From Gaoshiqia sediminis (GTDB lineage: Bacteria; Bacteroidota; Bacteroidia; Bacteroidales; Prolixibacteraceae), in contig NZ_JAPAAF010000040.1 of assembly GCF_025907915.1 (NCBI RefSeq), positions 1 through 37,855 on the forward strand: 37,855 bases of DNA, given 5' to 3'. A program made the translations under genes and the position numbers. Shown here in pieces: positions 1 through 7,088 of the stretch. Each line of letters opens with the position of its first letter. The first letter of the stretch is position 1. The notes beneath the pieces were generated by a model, which was not told the DNA's origin, ran no database searches, and saw only the letters and a program-made list of their open reading frames with translations.

Positions 1-1
1 G

Positions 2-568
2 GTGAATTTTTGGGCCCGCCTGCTCGATGGGAATCATGCCATGAAACTGATCAAAGATCAACTGACGCTGGTTGATCCGGTGAATGGCGGAAGAAACGGG
101 GGAACCTATCCCAACTTTTTCGATGCGCATCCGCCATTTCAAATTGACGGGAACTTTGGCTGCACGGCCGGCATTGCCGAAATGCTGATGCAAAGCCACG
201 ATGGTGCCATCCATTTGCTACCCGCTCTGCCCGATGAATGGGAAGATGGTGAAATAACCGGACTTCGGGCTCCTGGTGGTTTCGAGCTGAGTTTCACATG
301 GAAAGATGGACAAGTGCAAAAAATTGAGATTAAATCAACTTTAGGTGGAAATTGTCGTATTCGAGTTCCTAACGAAGTGGTTCAGGCAGCAGGAGATGGC
401 TTGGTAGCAGCAACAGGAACCAATCCCAATCCGTTTTACGAGACAGCACAAGTTAAAAGGCCGCTAATTTCAGAGGCAGCCCAGCTGAATACCTTGGATC
501 TCAAACAAACGAAGGTATACGATTTACCAACCGAGGTAGGCAAAACGTATACCTTCGTGATTAAATAA
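2..568 (+). CDS. GH95 alpha-L-fucosidase, C-terminal part (cut by window edge)
   Basis: This is the 3' end of a glycoside hydrolase family 95 gene; the reading frame is open to the left edge, so the true start lies outside and the apparent first codon (GTG at 2) is internal. The stretch reading GGTYPNFFDAHPPFQIDGNFG is the signature of the GH95 (alpha/alpha)6 barrel. Its aspartate in IDGNFG (codon 146-148) matches the conserved active-site Asp known from the bifidobacterial AfcA 1,2-alpha-L-fucosidase. The remainder is the C-terminal beta-domain (LLPALPDEW, then LRAPGGFELSFTW). Family members are usually about 750-850 residues, so roughly three quarters is missing. GH95 enzymes remove terminal alpha-1,2-fucose (for example from fucosylated xyloglucan) or, in some, alpha-L-galactose. 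Family assignment is firm; the exact substrate is inferred. Confidence 0.93.
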   Translation: MNFWARLLDGNHAMKLIKDQLTLVDPVNGGRNGGTYPNFFDAHPPFQIDGNFGCTAGIAEMLMQSHDGAIHLLPALPDEWEDGEITGLRAPGGFELSFTWKDGQVQKIEIKSTLGGNCRIRVPNEVVQAAGDGLVAATGTNPNPFYETAQVKRPLISEAAQLNTLDLKQTKVYDLPTEVGKTYTFVIK

Positions 569-656
569 TGGATTCTGAAATATTAAATATAGTAGGAGAT
601 AACGAGGGTTAAATTTATTGGACGACCGACCATTCCTAACCTACGGACTTGTTTGA

Positions 657-801
657 GCCGACCTGATGGTGTACCATGTCTGCGATTTTAAAGAGATAAA
701 AGGGCCATCGTTTGCTGATCCCAACAGTCATACCCAGCGTAAGGATGTTGCTTTGGCGTAAAGACGGATTTCCCGATTTTGGTCAGGAATTGGAAGATTA
801 A
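657..801 (+). pseudogene. Relic of a GH43 catalytic-domain C-terminus (frameshifted)
   Basis: Between the GH95 and the intact GH43 lies a short decayed coding piece. Reading from 657, one frame gives DLMVYHVCDFKEIKGPSF, then ADPNSHTQRKDVALA and a stop. Shifting by one base continues as WRKDGFPDFGQELED and a stop at 799-801. The order 'D-MVYH ... H-QRKDVAL-W-KDGFPDFG' is the usual end of a GH43 beta-propeller (a 'YH' blade followed by a 'W..DGfP.FG' blade). There is an in-frame stop just upstream and no start codon. I read it as the tail of a lost GH43 gene; it is not part of the intact GH43 that begins at 844. Confidence 0.6.
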
Positions 802-843
802 AAATGGTTTTAAAGAAAGATTAAACGACTAAAAGATATTGTA

Positions 844-2925
844 ATGAAGAAAGCAAAATGTGCATGTAGGAGTGAGTTCATGGTTTTTATATTAGCAGTT
901 TCGGTGATACTGTTTTTTGTATCAGAAGCAAAAGCCGATGGGAAATTTGTCCATCGTGGCAGCGGCAACCCTTACCTCCCGTTGTGGGAACACTTGCCCG
1001 ACGGCGAGCCACGTGTTTTTGAAGATCCTGACAATCCTGGAAAATACCGGGCCTACATTATTGGTTCGCACGACCTTCGTTTTACCAGCTATTGTGGCCC
1101 AGATATTCGGATGTGGTCTGCACCCGTTGAAAACCTGAGCGAATGGCGCGACGAAGGCCCCATTTTTACCTACAACATTGAAGGGCAATGGGATGTAATG
1201 TATGCCCCCGACCTGGTTGAAGTGAAACGGAAAGACGGCACCAGGGATTACTATTTGTTTCCCCACAGCCGTGGCCGTGGCCGCGAAGCCATGGTTTGTA
1301 AAGGCTCTCGTCCTGATGGCCCTTTCACTCCCATCAACCTGAACGAAGATGGAACCCACACCGTGCCCGGTAGCATTTTGGGTTTCGACCCCGCCGTGTA
1401 CATTGAATATGTGACCGATCCCAATGATCCCGATTTCGAAATCGGCTTCCGCGCGTATGGTTTTTGGGGCTTTCAACGATCCAATGCAGCACAATTGGAT
1501 CAAAAAACGATGTATTCGTTACGTCCCGGCACCGAGGTCGTCAACTTTATGATTCCTGCCAGCGCTCGTTACGGAGTTATCAAGGATCCACAAGGGACGG
1601 TATATCCCAATGTGTATGCCGATCAGGATTTGGGAACATTTAACTTCTTTGAAGCGTCGTCCATCCGCAAGGTGGGCAACAAATACATTACCGTGTTCAG
1701 CGGTTACTCTGGTCCGGAATACGGTGTGGGCAGTTCGAACTCTACCTTGCGTTACGCTGTTGCCGACTCGCCACTGGGACCTTGGAAAAGTGGGGGCGTG
1801 TTGGTCGATTCGCGCGGTCCGGTTTTGAATCAGGACGGTTCGAAGATTGTGACAGCCAACGGTGGCCACAACACCCATGGTAGCATCGAATTAATCAACG
1901 GACAGTGGTACGTTTTCTACCACCGTCCACCACGCAACTTCGGTTTTGCACGTCAGGCAGTGGTAGCGCCCATCACCATTCAGTGGGACGAAAAACCTGT
2001 TGCCCAAGGTGGAACAGCGGTCATTCGCGGGTACGATCCGTTCGCCAAAGATCAAATTTGGGGCGTAAAAGACAATCAAGGCATTGAATACAAGGGTGCC
2101 GAAGTAACTTCCGAAGGTTTTCATGTTTATGGCCTCGATCCATATCAATATTATTCAGCGGGTTACGCTTGCTATCTTTCGGATGTAAGCCTGCAACAAG
2201 ATTCGTGGGATATTTGGGACAACCACATGCCCATTACCAATATGAAAAACGGAACCATCGTTGGGTTCAAATACTTTGGTTTTGGCGGACTTGACAAAGA
2301 CACCAAAGGTTTGAAAGCATTCGAAGGTGCCAAAAAAGGAAACAAAACAGCGTTCAATCTTTTCATTCAACCCAAAACGACTAAAAGCTTCAAGGTGAAT
2401 GTTTGGATGGATGGCCCATGGGACAATGCAGCTTGGAAAGGCCAAAAAATTGGTGAAATTGTGGTTCCTGCCAATTCGAAACAAGAAATCACCCAATTTA
2501 CCATCGACGTGGCCAAATTTGTTGAAGGTTTGGACAAGAAACACGCCATTTTCTTGGTAGCCGAAGGTGCCGATCAGGAAGCCTTGTTCGATTTCATGGG
2601 CTTGGGTTTCAGCTCGGCTAAAAAGCAAATCGAGCGTCCGGTAGCACCCACTGTTAGAATTGAAGTAAACGGTAAGGCTATTGAAATTCCTGAGACCCCG
2701 GTTCGGTCGACCAATGCAAACGGTATTGTTGGATATGATTTGTATGAGACAACTGTAGAAATTTCTACGGAGTCAACTGAAATACCGGAGGTAAAAGCAG
2801 TTGCCAGCGATAAAGCGGTGAAAATAAATGTTGAGCAAGCTAAGTCAACAACTGGAGCTGCTATGGTGAGATCCGATTATAAAGGAATCGTGAAGAACTA
2901 CAAGCTTGTATTTTCTGCTGAATAG
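844..2925 (+). CDS. GH43-type five-bladed beta-propeller glycosidase with C-terminal beta-sandwich
   Basis: The protein has 693 residues with an N-terminal signal segment (hydrophobic residues about 13-30, then SEAKADG). Residues about 35-400 look like a GH43 beta-propeller: NPYLPLWEHLPDGEPRVFED at the start, a FDPAVYIE blade (Asp182), FFEASSIRKVGNKYITVFSG (Glu270, likely general acid) and GHNTHGSIELINGQWYVFYH. Residues about 430-600 have the feel of a carbohydrate-binding beta-sandwich, and about 610-693 an Ig/Fn3-like end. GH43 enzymes release arabinofuranose, xylose or galactose from plant polysaccharides; this divergent branch cannot be given a substrate from sequence alone. The first 20 residues are charged and cysteine-containing, so an internal Met (about residue 13) is an alternative start. 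The next intact gene lies 1.3 kb downstream. Confidence 0.82.
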   Translation: MKKAKCACRSEFMVFILAVSVILFFVSEAKADGKFVHRGSGNPYLPLWEHLPDGEPRVFEDPDNPGKYRAYIIGSHDLRFTSYCGPDIRMWSAPVENLSEWRDEGPIFTYNIEGQWDVMYAPDLVEVKRKDGTRDYYLFPHSRGRGREAMVCKGSRPDGPFTPINLNEDGTHTVPGSILGFDPAVYIEYVTDPNDPDFEIGFRAYGFWGFQRSNAAQLDQKTMYSLRPGTEVVNFMIPASARYGVIKDPQGTVYPNVYADQDLGTFNFFEASSIRKVGNKYITVFSGYSGPEYGVGSSNSTLRYAVADSPLGPWKSGGVLVDSRGPVLNQDGSKIVTANGGHNTHGSIELINGQWYVFYHRPPRNFGFARQAVVAPITIQWDEKPVAQGGTAVIRGYDPFAKDQIWGVKDNQGIEYKGAEVTSEGFHVYGLDPYQYYSAGYACYLSDVSLQQDSWDIWDNHMPITNMKNGTIVGFKYFGFGGLDKDTKGLKAFEGAKKGNKTAFNLFIQPKTTKSFKVNVWMDGPWDNAAWKGQKIGEIVVPANSKQEITQFTIDVAKFVEGLDKKHAIFLVAEGADQEALFDFMGLGFSSAKKQIERPVAPTVRIEVNGKAIEIPETPVRSTNANGIVGYDLYETTVEISTESTEIPEVKAVASDKAVKINVEQAKSTTGAAMVRSDYKGIVKNYKLVFSAE

Positions 2926-2937
2926 TAAATTTCAAAC

Positions 2938-3132
2938 AAATCAAATGAAATCGAGAGCCTGGTGAACCGGAAGCTGGTGGATTACGCCTACAATACCCTT
3001 GCCGATAATGAAAATCTACGGCTTGAGAATGGCAGCAATGCCTGTGGCGCAAGTTCGTGGGCGCCCAGCTTAAGTTACCATCAGGGTCTTTTTGATCTGG
3101 GCACCTCTGGTGATAAACTTCAGAAATATTGA
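2938..3132 (+). pseudogene. Relic of a GH43 N-terminal region
   Basis: This is an open stretch without a proper start, ending in TGA at 3130-3132. It encodes ESLVNRKLVDYAYNTLADNE followed by NLRLENGSNACGASSWAPSL and SYHQGLFDL. The segment 'NYAY-L-DN--L-LENG-NA-G-GSWAPSL-YH-GLFY' is a familiar beginning of Bacteroidota GH43 xylosidase/arabinofuranosidase domains, where 'WAPs..YH.G.fYl' forms the second strand set. After GLFDL the sequence loses sense. The relic starts 12 bases after the stop of the intact GH43 gene and in another frame. Together with the tail relic at 657-801 it suggests that further GH43 genes once stood here. The two pieces need not come from one gene. Confidence 0.6.
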
Positions 3133-3382
3133 ATTGAGTCAAGTTTTCTGCATGCTGAAAGCTTCTTTGAATGCTCATGGACTTTTTCTCTTTTCAGTGT
3201 TTCAAGGATGAACGGCAAGTCCCCTCAAGAATAGTGATGGGACTTTGTCGTGTTTAAAACGCAGTAAGTTAGGAACAAGGATCGTCCCTTTATTGATAAT
3301 TGTTTAGTGGCAGTTTGAGAGATTATATTTTGAAAAATAAGGCTATATGAGTTTGCTTGGGGGAGAAGCAGCGTTCTCGTAG

Positions 3383-3529
3383 AATAGACATTGTTTGTCC
3401 AAAATTGGAAATGATTCGTGGAATACTATTCGTACTTTCAATTTCAATCTTGCAAAGATGGATATGCCGATTCCAACGGAAGAGTTGTTGAAAAACCCAT
3501 TGTGCGATCAAAATGACGTTTACAAATAA
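3383..3529 (+). pseudogene. Relic of a SusD/RagB-family gene, 3' tail
   Basis: An open stretch of 48 codons ends at a TAA (3527-3529). Its last residues read WNTIRTFNFNLAKMD, then MPIPTEELLKNPLCDQNDVY and K. SusD-family outer-membrane glycan-binding lipoproteins characteristically end with a phrase of the form '(L/F)(F/L)PIP..E(I/L)..NP.L.QN.GY', and this matches it closely, including the position just before the stop. An in-frame stop lies immediately upstream, and no other part of SusD, and no SusC, is present. A strong terminator follows about 100 bases later, as expected for the end of a susC-susD transcript. This is a fragment and not a gene. Confidence 0.62.
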
Positions 3530-3628
3530 TCGTCAGAAACAGATCGCATTGGACGAAACCATGGCGAATACAAATATCGGCTAAGGATTGTTCGTGGGAA
3601 TTCAATTTTGGCAGTGAATGTTAAATTT

Positions 3629-3671
3629 CCGGCAGATCAGAATTTACTTCGCGGTCTGCCGGATTTTTTTT
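3629..3671 (+). terminator. Rho-independent terminator after the SusD relic
   Basis: A 10-bp stem, CCGGCAGATC paired with GGTCTGCCGG (one G-U wobble), encloses a 14-base loop and is followed by a run of eight T after one A. It has no intact gene immediately before it: the nearest preceding coding sequence is the SusD-tail relic ending at 3529. It therefore looks like the surviving end of an earlier transcription unit. Confidence 0.85.
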
Positions 3672-3776
3672 CCTAAATAACTTAGGACCTATTCTGACCA
3701 TGAAATTTACTCCTCCTTTGTTTGTTGTGAATTTGGTACTCTTTTTTAAGGCAGATAGTTACTCCACAGTCAGTAA

Positions 3777-3953
3777 AGCCGTTCCGTAGCGAAAAAGTTC
3801 ACTTTCCGGCATCCAAAGCAAAATCTAGTTATTCACGTTCAGGTGGTTGGATCTGGCCGGGTAGTCAAAGACTGCAAATATGGAAGCGAAGGTGGTGTTC
3901 CCAATTTCGATGGGGCCAAGACACACATTTCGGTAAAAACAACCCGGATTTAA
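3777..3953 (+). pseudogene. Unidentified decayed coding fragment
   Basis: An open stretch of 58 codons runs from just after a TAA to a TAA at 3951-3953, without a usable start. It reads like real protein: FTFRHPKQNLVIHVQVVGSG, then RVVKDCKYGSEGGVPNFDGA and KTHISVKTTRI. It has the beta-strand-rich look of an exported enzyme's C-terminal domain, but I do not recognise the family. The surrounding 3672-3776 and 3954-4055 show nothing I can identify. It sits in the same graveyard as the GH43 and SusD relics, which makes a decayed PUL gene the likeliest explanation. Confidence 0.35.
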
Positions 3954-4055
3954 AAGAGAATTGTGGGTTTAGAAAATATGCAAGACATGGCACTGATTAA
4001 AACAAGATTAGGAATTCGCTTCGAATGCAGAATCCAGGTTGGTAACCTGTTTTGT

Positions 4056-4099
4056 TTTTAGGCGGTGTATTTTTTTGTATAGGAATACACCACCTAAAA
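4056..4099. repeat. 16-bp inverted repeat (stem-loop)
   Basis: The arms TTTTAGGCGGTGTATT (4056-4071) and AATACACCACCTAAAA (4084-4099) pair over 16 bp with a single C/A mismatch and a 12-base loop. No T run follows on the + strand, so it is not a standard terminator. It lies about 150 bases upstream of the GH42 start, between the relic region and the shared leader. It could be a transcript-stabilising hairpin, an operator or a mobile-element remnant. Confidence 0.6.
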
Positions 4100-4136
4100 C
4101 TTCCGGCTTCTACTCGCCAGTTACATGATGTTGGGA

Positions 4137-4156
4137 TTGTAATTAGTACATCACAA
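4137..4156. promoter_or_regulatory. Imperfect dyad TTGTAAT-N6-ATCACAA upstream of GH42
   Basis: The half-sites TTGTAAT (4137-4143) and ATCACAA (4150-4156) match as inverted repeats at six of seven positions with a 6-base spacer. The form resembles Crp-type operators (TGTGA-N6-TCACA) but is degenerate. It directly abuts the leader shared with the GH31 gene and lies roughly 65 bases upstream of the TAGTGC motif in that leader, about the same distance as the exact TGTGA-N6-TCACA palindrome has from its similar motif before the GH43 gene at 19343. Function is inferred. Confidence 0.35.
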
Positions 4157-4234
4157 TACCCTCTTCGACACATAAAGTCCCTTGTGGCCTCTATTTTTTA
4201 CGGAAATTAGTGCCCGGATATTTTTCTAAAAACC
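4156..4234 (+). promoter_or_regulatory. Leader shared with the GH31 unit (copy 1)
   Basis: About 79 bases upstream of the GH42 gene align with the leader of the GH31 gene at 24581-24660. The first 27 bases match at 22 positions and include an identical ACATAAAG followed by CCCT in both. Further on, both have a T run of at least five, then TTAGTGC and a closing AAAACC. The spacing is nearly the same in both. Both copies sit just before the first gene after a terminator-like structure, so a shared promoter or regulator-binding region is the natural reading. I cannot fit the -33/-7 elements of the Bacteroidota housekeeping promoter consistently to both copies. Confidence 0.6.
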
Positions 4235-4252
4235 TAACTTGACGAAAACCAA

Positions 4253-6295
4253 ATGAAGCATAAAATTAGATGTTTAGTTATAGCAATTGTAATTTTCTCT
4301 TTTTCTTTGATAAACGGGAACGCACAACTTTATGTTGGAGCTAATTATCATCCCCATGACGACAAAAACACCGAAAAAATAAAAAGCGACATTGAACTGA
4401 TGAAAGCCGCCGGGTTCAGCGTTGTCCGTATGGGGCACTTGGCTTGGGACAGTTACGAACCGTCGGAGGGAATTTTCGATTTTGGATGGTTCGATGCAGT
4501 GATGGACGAGTTGAACAAGGCTGGTATTAAGGTTATCCTCGATATTGCCATTCGTCCCGCACCGATCTGGCTTCATCAAAAATTTCCTTCTATCGATGTG
4601 GTCGATGCCAATGGCAACGTGCAATACCCCAACCACCGTTATATGGACGATGTGGGCGACCCCAACTACCAGAAATATGCCTTACGCTTTACCGATGTAA
4701 TATCGAAACGATATGCCAAACATCCGGCATTGCTGGCTTTCGGCTTCGACAACGAATCGGGCGATGGGCCGATTTCGTATTCCGAAACCGTTCGCCAGAG
4801 GTTTATTACCTGGTTGCAAAGCAAATATTCAAATCTCGATAATTTAAACAATGCTTGGGCAACCCATCGTTGGTCGCGCAGGTTAAATGGGTTCGATGAA
4901 GTTGGGCTACCTTCAACAGGACAGAAAAACGGTGCTCCCGAGAAAATCCTCGATTTCCACAGCTTTGTTTCCGACGAAGTCAATGGAATCTTGTTGAAAG
5001 TGATTGATGTGGTGAACACCAATGCCCCAAACGTTCATACCAACACCAATGCCTGGTATTACAGCCCGATGAAGTATTTCGATTATTCTAGGATTGCCTA
5101 TTCCGGTAAAATGACACGCCATGGTTGCGGGTTTTATCCGGGCAATTCGCTCATAACCAATTATGGTGTCATGAATTCAGCGTTTGGAATATCCCGGATT
5201 CAGTTTGAAAGTGAAAACCCATTTTGGTGTAACGAATTTACCACGATGACCGCTGCTCCGAATTCAATCCGGAAATCAGCGTATGCCACCTTGATGTATG
5301 GCAACCAAATGGTTTGTGGATGGACCTGGCAAAGCATGTGGGCGGGTGAAGAACAGTACCTTGAAGGGATGCTCGACTGGGACGGCGTTCCCAACCGTAA
5401 ATACGATGAATACAAGCAAATAGCCACCGAATTTAAAAAAATTGAGAAATATTTCCCGTATCAGCTTAATGCAGAAGTTGGGTTGGCTTTTTCTTTTCCT
5501 AGCCAAATTGCAAGTGCATCCTTCCCTGAGCAGCACGAAAACCAACTGCAAGCTTGTTGGGACCTGTTTTATTACCGCAACATGGATTCCCGTATTCTTG
5601 AGATAAGTGAGAGTGTGTTGAATTACAAGTTGTTGGTAGTTCCTGGAGTTGCAGTTATGGATGAAAGGACTGCTAATAAAATCCGCGACTTTGTGAAAAA
5701 CGGAGGAACGGTGATCATGACCGCGAACTCGGCCATTGTTGACACCACCGGACAAGTTTTTGCCACCACGCATCCCGGAATGTTGAGCGATGTATTTGGT
5801 ATTCGCGTTGCCGGTTTTGAAGAAACCGAACCGATGAACGAAATATCGCGAAAATCCTGCCAAGGCAAAAAGCTCGAGTTCACCTATCAAGGAAAAGCCA
5901 TTGATACCGAATCGGCAAGGTTCGACATTGTAGAACCCAAAGGTGCAGAAGTTATAGGTAAGCTTACCAGTCTTGACAAGGATTACCCGATAATGACTTC
6001 GAACAAATACGGGAAAGGACGTGCAATATATATTGGCCTGCCTGCTAAAGGCGAAGTACTTGGCGACTTGATCGATGAGCTGATTGCCGAACTAGTAATA
6101 AAAAAAGGCCCGGATGTTCCAACGGGAGTTATGGCAAGGCAAATTGATGAAAAACACTTCTTATATTTGAATGTAAGTGGCGAGCCAAAAGAAATCAAAA
6201 TGAACGGACAGTCGCGCAGCATCCTTTTTGACAAAGATTATTCGGGCAACTTTACCATTACCCCTTATGAACCCGAGTTTATTGAAATTAAATAA
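4253..6295 (+). CDS. GH42 beta-galactosidase-family enzyme
   Basis: The protein has 680 residues with a clear Sec signal peptide (to about residue 24, NGNAQ). Residues about 25-400 form a GH42 (beta/alpha)8 barrel: LYVGANYHPHDDKNT, VVRMGHLAWDSYEP, the acid/base region FGFDNESG (Glu168) and the likely nucleophile region FWCNEF (Glu328). A Rossmann-like trimerisation domain follows (KLLVVPGVAVMDERTANKIR, GGTVIMTANSA), then a small beta-domain. GH42 enzymes hydrolyse beta-galactosides, and some act on alpha-L-arabinopyranosides. The active-site strands differ from the classic WQVDNE / MEIQPG form seen in the second GH42 of this window, so its substrate may differ. It opens a unit behind the shared leader, and the broken GH2 starts 34 bases after its stop. 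Confidence 0.85.
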   Translation: MKHKIRCLVIAIVIFSFSLINGNAQLYVGANYHPHDDKNTEKIKSDIELMKAAGFSVVRMGHLAWDSYEPSEGIFDFGWFDAVMDELNKAGIKVILDIAIRPAPIWLHQKFPSIDVVDANGNVQYPNHRYMDDVGDPNYQKYALRFTDVISKRYAKHPALLAFGFDNESGDGPISYSETVRQRFITWLQSKYSNLDNLNNAWATHRWSRRLNGFDEVGLPSTGQKNGAPEKILDFHSFVSDEVNGILLKVIDVVNTNAPNVHTNTNAWYYSPMKYFDYSRIAYSGKMTRHGCGFYPGNSLITNYGVMNSAFGISRIQFESENPFWCNEFTTMTAAPNSIRKSAYATLMYGNQMVCGWTWQSMWAGEEQYLEGMLDWDGVPNRKYDEYKQIATEFKKIEKYFPYQLNAEVGLAFSFPSQIASASFPEQHENQLQACWDLFYYRNMDSRILEISESVLNYKLLVVPGVAVMDERTANKIRDFVKNGGTVIMTANSAIVDTTGQVFATTHPGMLSDVFGIRVAGFEETEPMNEISRKSCQGKKLEFTYQGKAIDTESARFDIVEPKGAEVIGKLTSLDKDYPIMTSNKYGKGRAIYIGLPAKGEVLGDLIDELIAELVIKKGPDVPTGVMARQIDEKHFLYLNVSGEPKEIKMNGQSRSILFDKDYSGNFTITPYEPEFIEIK

Positions 6296-6329
6296 ATCGG
6301 AGAAATATCAAAATTTGAAACCTTCATTT

Positions 6330-7047
6330 ATGCGACAGTTAACTTCCTTGGTTTTTGCAATTGTACTTTTGCTTTTCTCTCTCGAAGGAAGCAGTCAAAA
6401 CCAACAGTCAATAAGCTCAGGACAAAGGGCCAAAGAAGATTTTGACTTCAACTGGCAGTTCCATAAAGGCGATATCGCCATGAAGCTTGTTGTCAGGGGT
6501 GGTCAGGGTGGTATAACAGATATCAATGTTCCAATTATTGAGAAGAAAGATTCTGTTATCGACTATACAATTTTTAAAAGTAGCTCTTCATTTTTTCCGG
6601 CTGATTGGGAAGAGGTCAACCTTCCGCACGATTGGTGTGTAGAGGGCACTTTTGTTCATGACGATGATTTGGGTCGCCAGTCGGGAGGAAATGGTTATTT
6701 GCCTACAGGCATTGGGTTTTCCCGCATTGGAATTGGAAAGAAAAAGAAGGAGACAGCATACAAGTACACTAAAAGCCGATGGATGCGATGGGGCAGTAAT
6801 AAAGGTGGCCATTAAAGATGCTAAGGGACGCGTAGTGCCGACAGCCGATAACCTGGTGACGTTTTCTTTTGAAGGCCCAGGTAATGGAAACCCCAACAGC
6901 CACGAGCCGGATAAAGCAAGTCAGCGTATGGCCTTTAACGGGTACTGTATGGTATTGGTACAGGCCGATAGACAAGCCGGTGAAATCAGGTTAAAAGCTG
7001 ATTCCGAAACGCTCAAAGGTAATGAGGTAGTCATTAAGATTGAATAA
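6330..7047 (+). pseudogene. GH2 glycosidase pseudogene with large internal deletion and frameshift
   Basis: The 5' part (from ATG 6330) encodes a signal peptide, then a GH2 jelly-roll start: FDFNWQFHKGD, WEEVNLPHDWCVEGTF, GGNGYLPTGIG. Intact relatives continue WYRK, but here the frame runs into a lysine-rich stretch and stops at 6815. In the +1 frame the 3' part of a GH2 appears at about 6770: TLKADGCDGAVIKVAIKDA, then VPTADNLVTF and GNGNPNSHEPDK, to the stop at 7047. The Ig domain, the whole TIM barrel and both catalytic glutamates are absent, so roughly 2 kb was deleted at about 6715-6770. Compared with the intact GH2 downstream (GAGKLAAVGNGN), the tail reads GPGNGN, an extra in-frame loss of about six residues. 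It cannot be a working enzyme. Confidence 0.85.
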
Positions 7048-7088
7048 CACATTAATCTCAGTACAGACAAACTAATAAACTAAATAAT

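Noticed and set aside
922-1503. Minus-strand open frame (193 codons) opposite the GH43-type gene
   Set aside because: It lies fully within a well-supported + strand gene and has low-complexity, unfamily-like wording.
3133-3382. Possible continuation of the GH43 relic
   Set aside because: Some phrases resemble later GH43 strands in shifted frames, but none is convincing enough to annotate.
6228-6815. Reading the broken GH2 region as a 195-residue gene starting at 6228
   Set aside because: That start lies inside the GH42 gene; the signal peptide and GH2 homology begin at ATG 6330, and the frame ends prematurely through a deletion/frameshift.
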